From Treponema sp. (GTDB lineage: Bacteria > Spirochaetota > Spirochaetia > Treponematales > Breznakiellaceae), in NCBI GenBank assembly GCA_031268125.1, contig JAIRXT010000228.1, forward strand, positions 1 to 5,107: 5,107 bases of DNA, in the 5' to 3' direction. Made by a program: the position numbers and the translations under genes. Below, one piece after another: positions 2,580 through 5,107 of this stretch. The notes beneath the pieces are model-generated. The model was not told the origin of the DNA and did no database searches. It saw only the letters and a list, made by a program, of their open reading frames with translations. How positions within the stretch are numbered: the stretch's first letter is position 1; each line of letters opens with the position of its first letter.

Positions 2580-5107
2580 ATGATCACCCTGGAACGGGTA
2601 CGGCTGGTCAACTGGCATAATTTTGAAGACACGGTGATCGATATTGGGAACCGCTGCCTGCTGGCGGGGGATAACGGCTCCGGTAAATCCACCATCATCG
2701 ACGCTATTCAATACACTATGGCGGCGGACTTACGAAAGGCCAAATTCAACGCCGCAGCGGGGGACCGCAAGGGGGGCAGGGACCTTCTGGGCTACGTGCG
2801 CTGCAAGCTGGGGGCCGACGATACCGAGTACTACCGGGGAGACACGGTGGCCCATGTGATGCTGGAATTCTCCGTCAAGCCCGGCCCGGAAAGCGGCGCT
2901 GGAACCAGCGGCGCCGGCGATTTTACCGCGGCGGTCTGTATCGAAGCCTACACCGACGGCAAGATAACGGAGCATTTCTGGATAGGCGACCATATTCCTG
3001 TAGCGGCGGTCCCGGTACGAAGCGCAACAGGAGCCCCCCTGGTGTACCGCCAGTTCCGGGATGCCGGGGGAAGCGCCGAGTTCTACGATTCCAAGCGGTC
3101 CTACCTGCGGGACTTTACGACAAAGCTGGGGGTCTGGCGGCGTTACGCGGAATACAATCCCTATCTGGAAGCCTTTACCCGGTCGGTAAGCTTTACCCCC
3201 CTGGTATCGGTGGATCGTTTTGTCTGCGATTACATCCTGGAAGACCGTCCGGTGGAAATTACCACGATGAAGGACAACCTGGAAAGCTACAAAGAAGCGG
3301 ACCGCCAGGCACGGGGAGCGGAACAGCGGATCGGCGCCCTGCGAAAGATAAACAGCCGGGCGGCGGAATGGCAAAATTACCGGGACCTTATCATAAAACA
3401 GGAGTACCTTAAACTCAGAATAGAGCGGGATCTGGAGGAACAGCACCGGCAGGACCGGATCCGCCGCCTGACGGAGGTTGAGGCAAGGGTCAACTTCCTG
3501 AAACGGGAAATGGAAGACCAGGAACGGCAGCGCTTCGAGTGGGAGCAGGAATTGCGGGAGACCGATGCCGGCCTGGCGATCAACGAGACCCATATCCTCT
3601 ACCGGCGGATCGAAGAACGCATCGAGCGGCTTCAAAAGGATCTGGAAGAGGAAGAACCCAAGGCCGCCCGGTATCACCTGCTCCGTTCCCAGTGTGAAAA
3701 GCTCCTGGGCCGGTCTCTGGGGGACGAACCCCAGGAAGACATCCGGCTGGTAGAAGGGGAGGAACAGAAAAACCGGGCGGAAAAGGAAGAGGCCCGGCGG
3801 CTAAAGGCCGAACTTACCCTGGCCCTGCGGGAGGTTCAGGCGGAACTGGCGGACCTGGAAAAGGGGATTCCCCACTACCCCGCCCCTTTTACGGCTTTGC
3901 AGAATGCCCTGGAAAAGGCGGAGATCTCCGCATTGTTCCTCGCCGATGTAGCGGAAATTGACGACCCCCTCTGGGCCGACGCGGTGGAAGGCTGGCTCAA
4001 CACCCGCCGCTTCGCCCTCCTGGTGGACCCTTCCGCATTCCAGCGGGCCCTGGAAATTTACAACGCCCTGCCCCGGGACATTGCCGGGGCGCTGCTCCCC
4101 AACCTGGAAAAAATGCGGGGCGTTGAACTCCAAAAGGGGAGCCTTGCGGAACTGGTAAGCACCAACTCCCCCTATGCCCGGATCTACCTGGACTACGTGC
4201 TGGGAGGGGTTATCCGCGCCGACATTGACGATCTTAAACACTACAGCTTTGCCGTTACCAAAGAATGTATGACCTACGGGAACCACACCGCCTCCCGGAT
4301 CAGGGAGGATGTGTACCGGCGGCATTACCTGGGACAGGCCGCCCGGAAGAAGCGGCGGGAATTCCTTCTGGCCGAATCGGAACGGATCCGGCGGGAGCGG
4401 GACGCCGCGGAACAACGGGAAAAACAGGCGGAAATTCAGGAAGACATTTTCCACAGGGCGGGACGGACCCTGATAGAACTGCAGTTCCTCCTCCCCGCAG
4501 TGGGGGCCTGCGAAAAGCTGTCCGCCGATCTGGCCCGTTCCCAAGAGGAACTGGCCGCCGTAGACACCCGGAGCTTCCGGGAACTCCAGGAAAAGCGGGA
4601 CGCCCTGGCAGCGGAAATCAAAAAACTTGAGGGGGAGATCAACCGCCGCCACGAAACCCTGGGGGGCCTAAACCGCAGTAGTACTGCGTACCAGGAAGAA
4701 CTGGTGAATCTGGAAGCCTCCCTGAAAAAACAGGAAGAGGACATCCGTTCCTTCGGCGAGGCCCATCCCCTGGAAATCGGCGAATGTGAAAACTACGCGG
4801 AAAAGCAGATCGAAAAAAACAGCGTACAGGATCTGTCCAATTCCTATGAATCCACCCTGAAGGGCTACCGGACCAGGGTAGATAATCTTAAACGGGAATA
4901 CCAAACCCTGGTCCAGGCCTACGACAGGGAATTCAACGCCCTCCTTTCCCTGGAACCCTCGGAACACAGCAATGCGGAGCAGATTCTCAAGCGGCTTGAA
5001 AGTTCGGAATTACCGGAATACCGGGAGAAGATCGCCCGGGCCCGGCAGGATGCAGAAAAAGAATTCAAAGATCATTTTATTGCCCGCCTTAACGAACTTA
5101 TCGAAGA
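2580..5107 (+). CDS. SMC-type ATPase of the JetC/MksB/MukB branch, N-terminal ~842 residues (3' end outside window)
   Basis: The frame is open from ATG 2580 to the right edge. The N-terminal ATPase head (about 1-225) begins MITLERVRLVNWHNFEDTVIDI and has Walker A GDNGSGKS (30-37, Lys36) followed by TIIDAIQ. A long charged coiled coil (about 226-430) leads to a globular hinge-like domain (about 431-585). This contains WADAVEGWLNTRRFALLVDP, YLDYVLGGVIRADIDDLKHYSFAVT and a final YLGQAARKK. A return coiled coil (about 586-720) and a break near 725-760 follow. The last visible helices (LPEYREKIARARQDAEKEFKDHFIARLNELI) are of the kind that precede the C-terminal head. Walker B and the ABC signature lie off the window; about 1,100 aa would be usual. 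The family loops DNA by ATP hydrolysis with kleisin and KITE partners; JetC is the motor of Wadjet, which with the nuclease JetD cuts circular plasmids. No CxxC zinc hook is present, arguing against Rad50/SbcC. Partner genes are absent upstream, so the Wadjet role is inferred. Confidence 0.85.
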   Translation, partial: MITLERVRLVNWHNFEDTVIDIGNRCLLAGDNGSGKSTIIDAIQYTMAADLRKAKFNAAAGDRKGGRDLLGYVRCKLGADDTEYYRGDTVAHVMLEFSVKPGPESGAGTSGAGDFTAAVCIEAYTDGKITEHFWIGDHIPVAAVPVRSATGAPLVYRQFRDAGGSAEFYDSKRSYLRDFTTKLGVWRRYAEYNPYLEAFTRSVSFTPLVSVDRFVCDYILEDRPVEITTMKDNLESYKEADRQARGAEQRIGALRKINSRAAEWQNYRDLIIKQEYLKLRIERDLEEQHRQDRIRRLTEVEARVNFLKREMEDQERQRFEWEQELRETDAGLAINETHILYRRIEERIERLQKDLEEEEPKAARYHLLRSQCEKLLGRSLGDEPQEDIRLVEGEEQKNRAEKEEARRLKAELTLALREVQAELADLEKGIPHYPAPFTALQNALEKAEISALFLADVAEIDDPLWADAVEGWLNTRRFALLVDPSAFQRALEIYNALPRDIAGALLPNLEKMRGVELQKGSLAELVSTNSPYARIYLDYVLGGVIRADIDDLKHYSFAVTKECMTYGNHTASRIREDVYRRHYLGQAARKKRREFLLAESERIRRERDAAEQREKQAEIQEDIFHRAGRTLIELQFLLPAVGACEKLSADLARSQEELAAVDTRSFRELQEKRDALAAEIKKLEGEINRRHETLGGLNRSSTAYQEELVNLEASLKKQEEDIRSFGEAHPLEIGECENYAEKQIEKNSVQDLSNSYESTLKGYRTRVDNLKREYQTLVQAYDREFNALLSLEPSEHSNAEQILKRLESSELPEYREKIARARQDAEKEFKDHFIARLNELIE
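2892..2917 (+). repeat. Short imperfect tandem duplication coding for a Ser-Gly-Ala linker in the SMC head
   Basis: AGCGGCGC occurs at 2892-2899 and again at 2907-2914, in frame, 15 nt apart; the match extends to 10 of 11 bases (AGCGGCGCTGG versus AGCGGCGCCGG). It encodes SGAGT-SGAGD, residues 105-114, a flexible low-complexity stretch inside the head domain. The same DNA holds a perfect CGCTGG-AA-CCAGCG palindrome (2897-2910). It looks like a surface-loop expansion by slippage. Confidence 0.6.

Noticed and set aside
2730..3677. 315-codon minus-strand open frame opposite the SMC gene
   Set aside because: It is a shadow of the SMC reading frame. The predicted protein has no domain I recognise, and the + strand frame has Walker A and continuous family-like sequence.
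3801..4652. 283-codon minus-strand open frame opposite the SMC hinge and coiled coil
   Set aside because: Same reasoning: it is antisense to well-supported coding sequence, and its hydrophobic Gly/Phe-rich translation is the usual complement of Glu/Lys-rich coiled-coil codons.
2580..5107. Rad50/SbcC nuclease ATPase as the identity of the large gene
   Set aside because: No CxxC zinc hook occurs at the apex between the coiled coils, a hinge-like globular domain stands there instead, and no SbcD/Mre11 gene is adjacent in the window.

Overview
The window carries a co-directional run of genes on the + strand with no RNA genes, no mobile element and no CRISPR array. In order it holds: the 3' end of a probable CarD-family regulator; ispD and ispF of the methylerythritol phosphate (MEP) isoprenoid pathway; an endonuclease III (nth); a MIF-like tautomerase; and the first ~842 codons of a large SMC-type ATPase that runs off the right edge. 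The order CarD-like > ispD > ispF resembles what I remember of treponemes, and the G+C-rich sequence with very frequent CGG arginine codons would fit a G+C-rich spirochaete. This is an inference from gene order and style; nothing in the window proves the taxon.

Left part (1-2075): a tightly packed, probably co-transcribed block. The CarD-like gene ends 25 nt before ispD. ispD and ispF are separate reading frames 49 nt apart, and that gap is bridged exactly by an 18-codon mini-ORF that starts on the ispD stop (GTGA) and stops on the ispF start (ATGA). ispF and nth overlap by ATGA. IspD makes CDP-methylerythritol and IspF cyclises the phosphorylated product, so the two act in one pathway. nth (base-excision repair) is functionally unrelated and appears to ride along.

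Middle (2076-2199): a 124-nt spacer with nested G+C-rich inverted repeats, ending in a strong ribosome-binding site. Strong AAGGAG sites precede both the tautomerase and the SMC gene, unlike the weak or coupled starts of the left block, which suggests a new transcription unit begins here.

Right part (2200-5107): a 113-aa MIF/tautomerase-superfamily protein, then, after 38 nt, an SMC ATPase with an N-terminal Walker A head, a long coiled coil, a hinge-like domain and a return coiled coil. Its layout is that of the MukB/MksB/JetC branch (Wadjet-type plasmid defence or MksBEF condensin). The usual upstream partners (kleisin JetA/MksF and KITE JetB/MksE) are not in front of it; a tautomerase and nth stand there instead. 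This is the most interesting feature of the window, and what lies beyond position 5107 decides its meaning.
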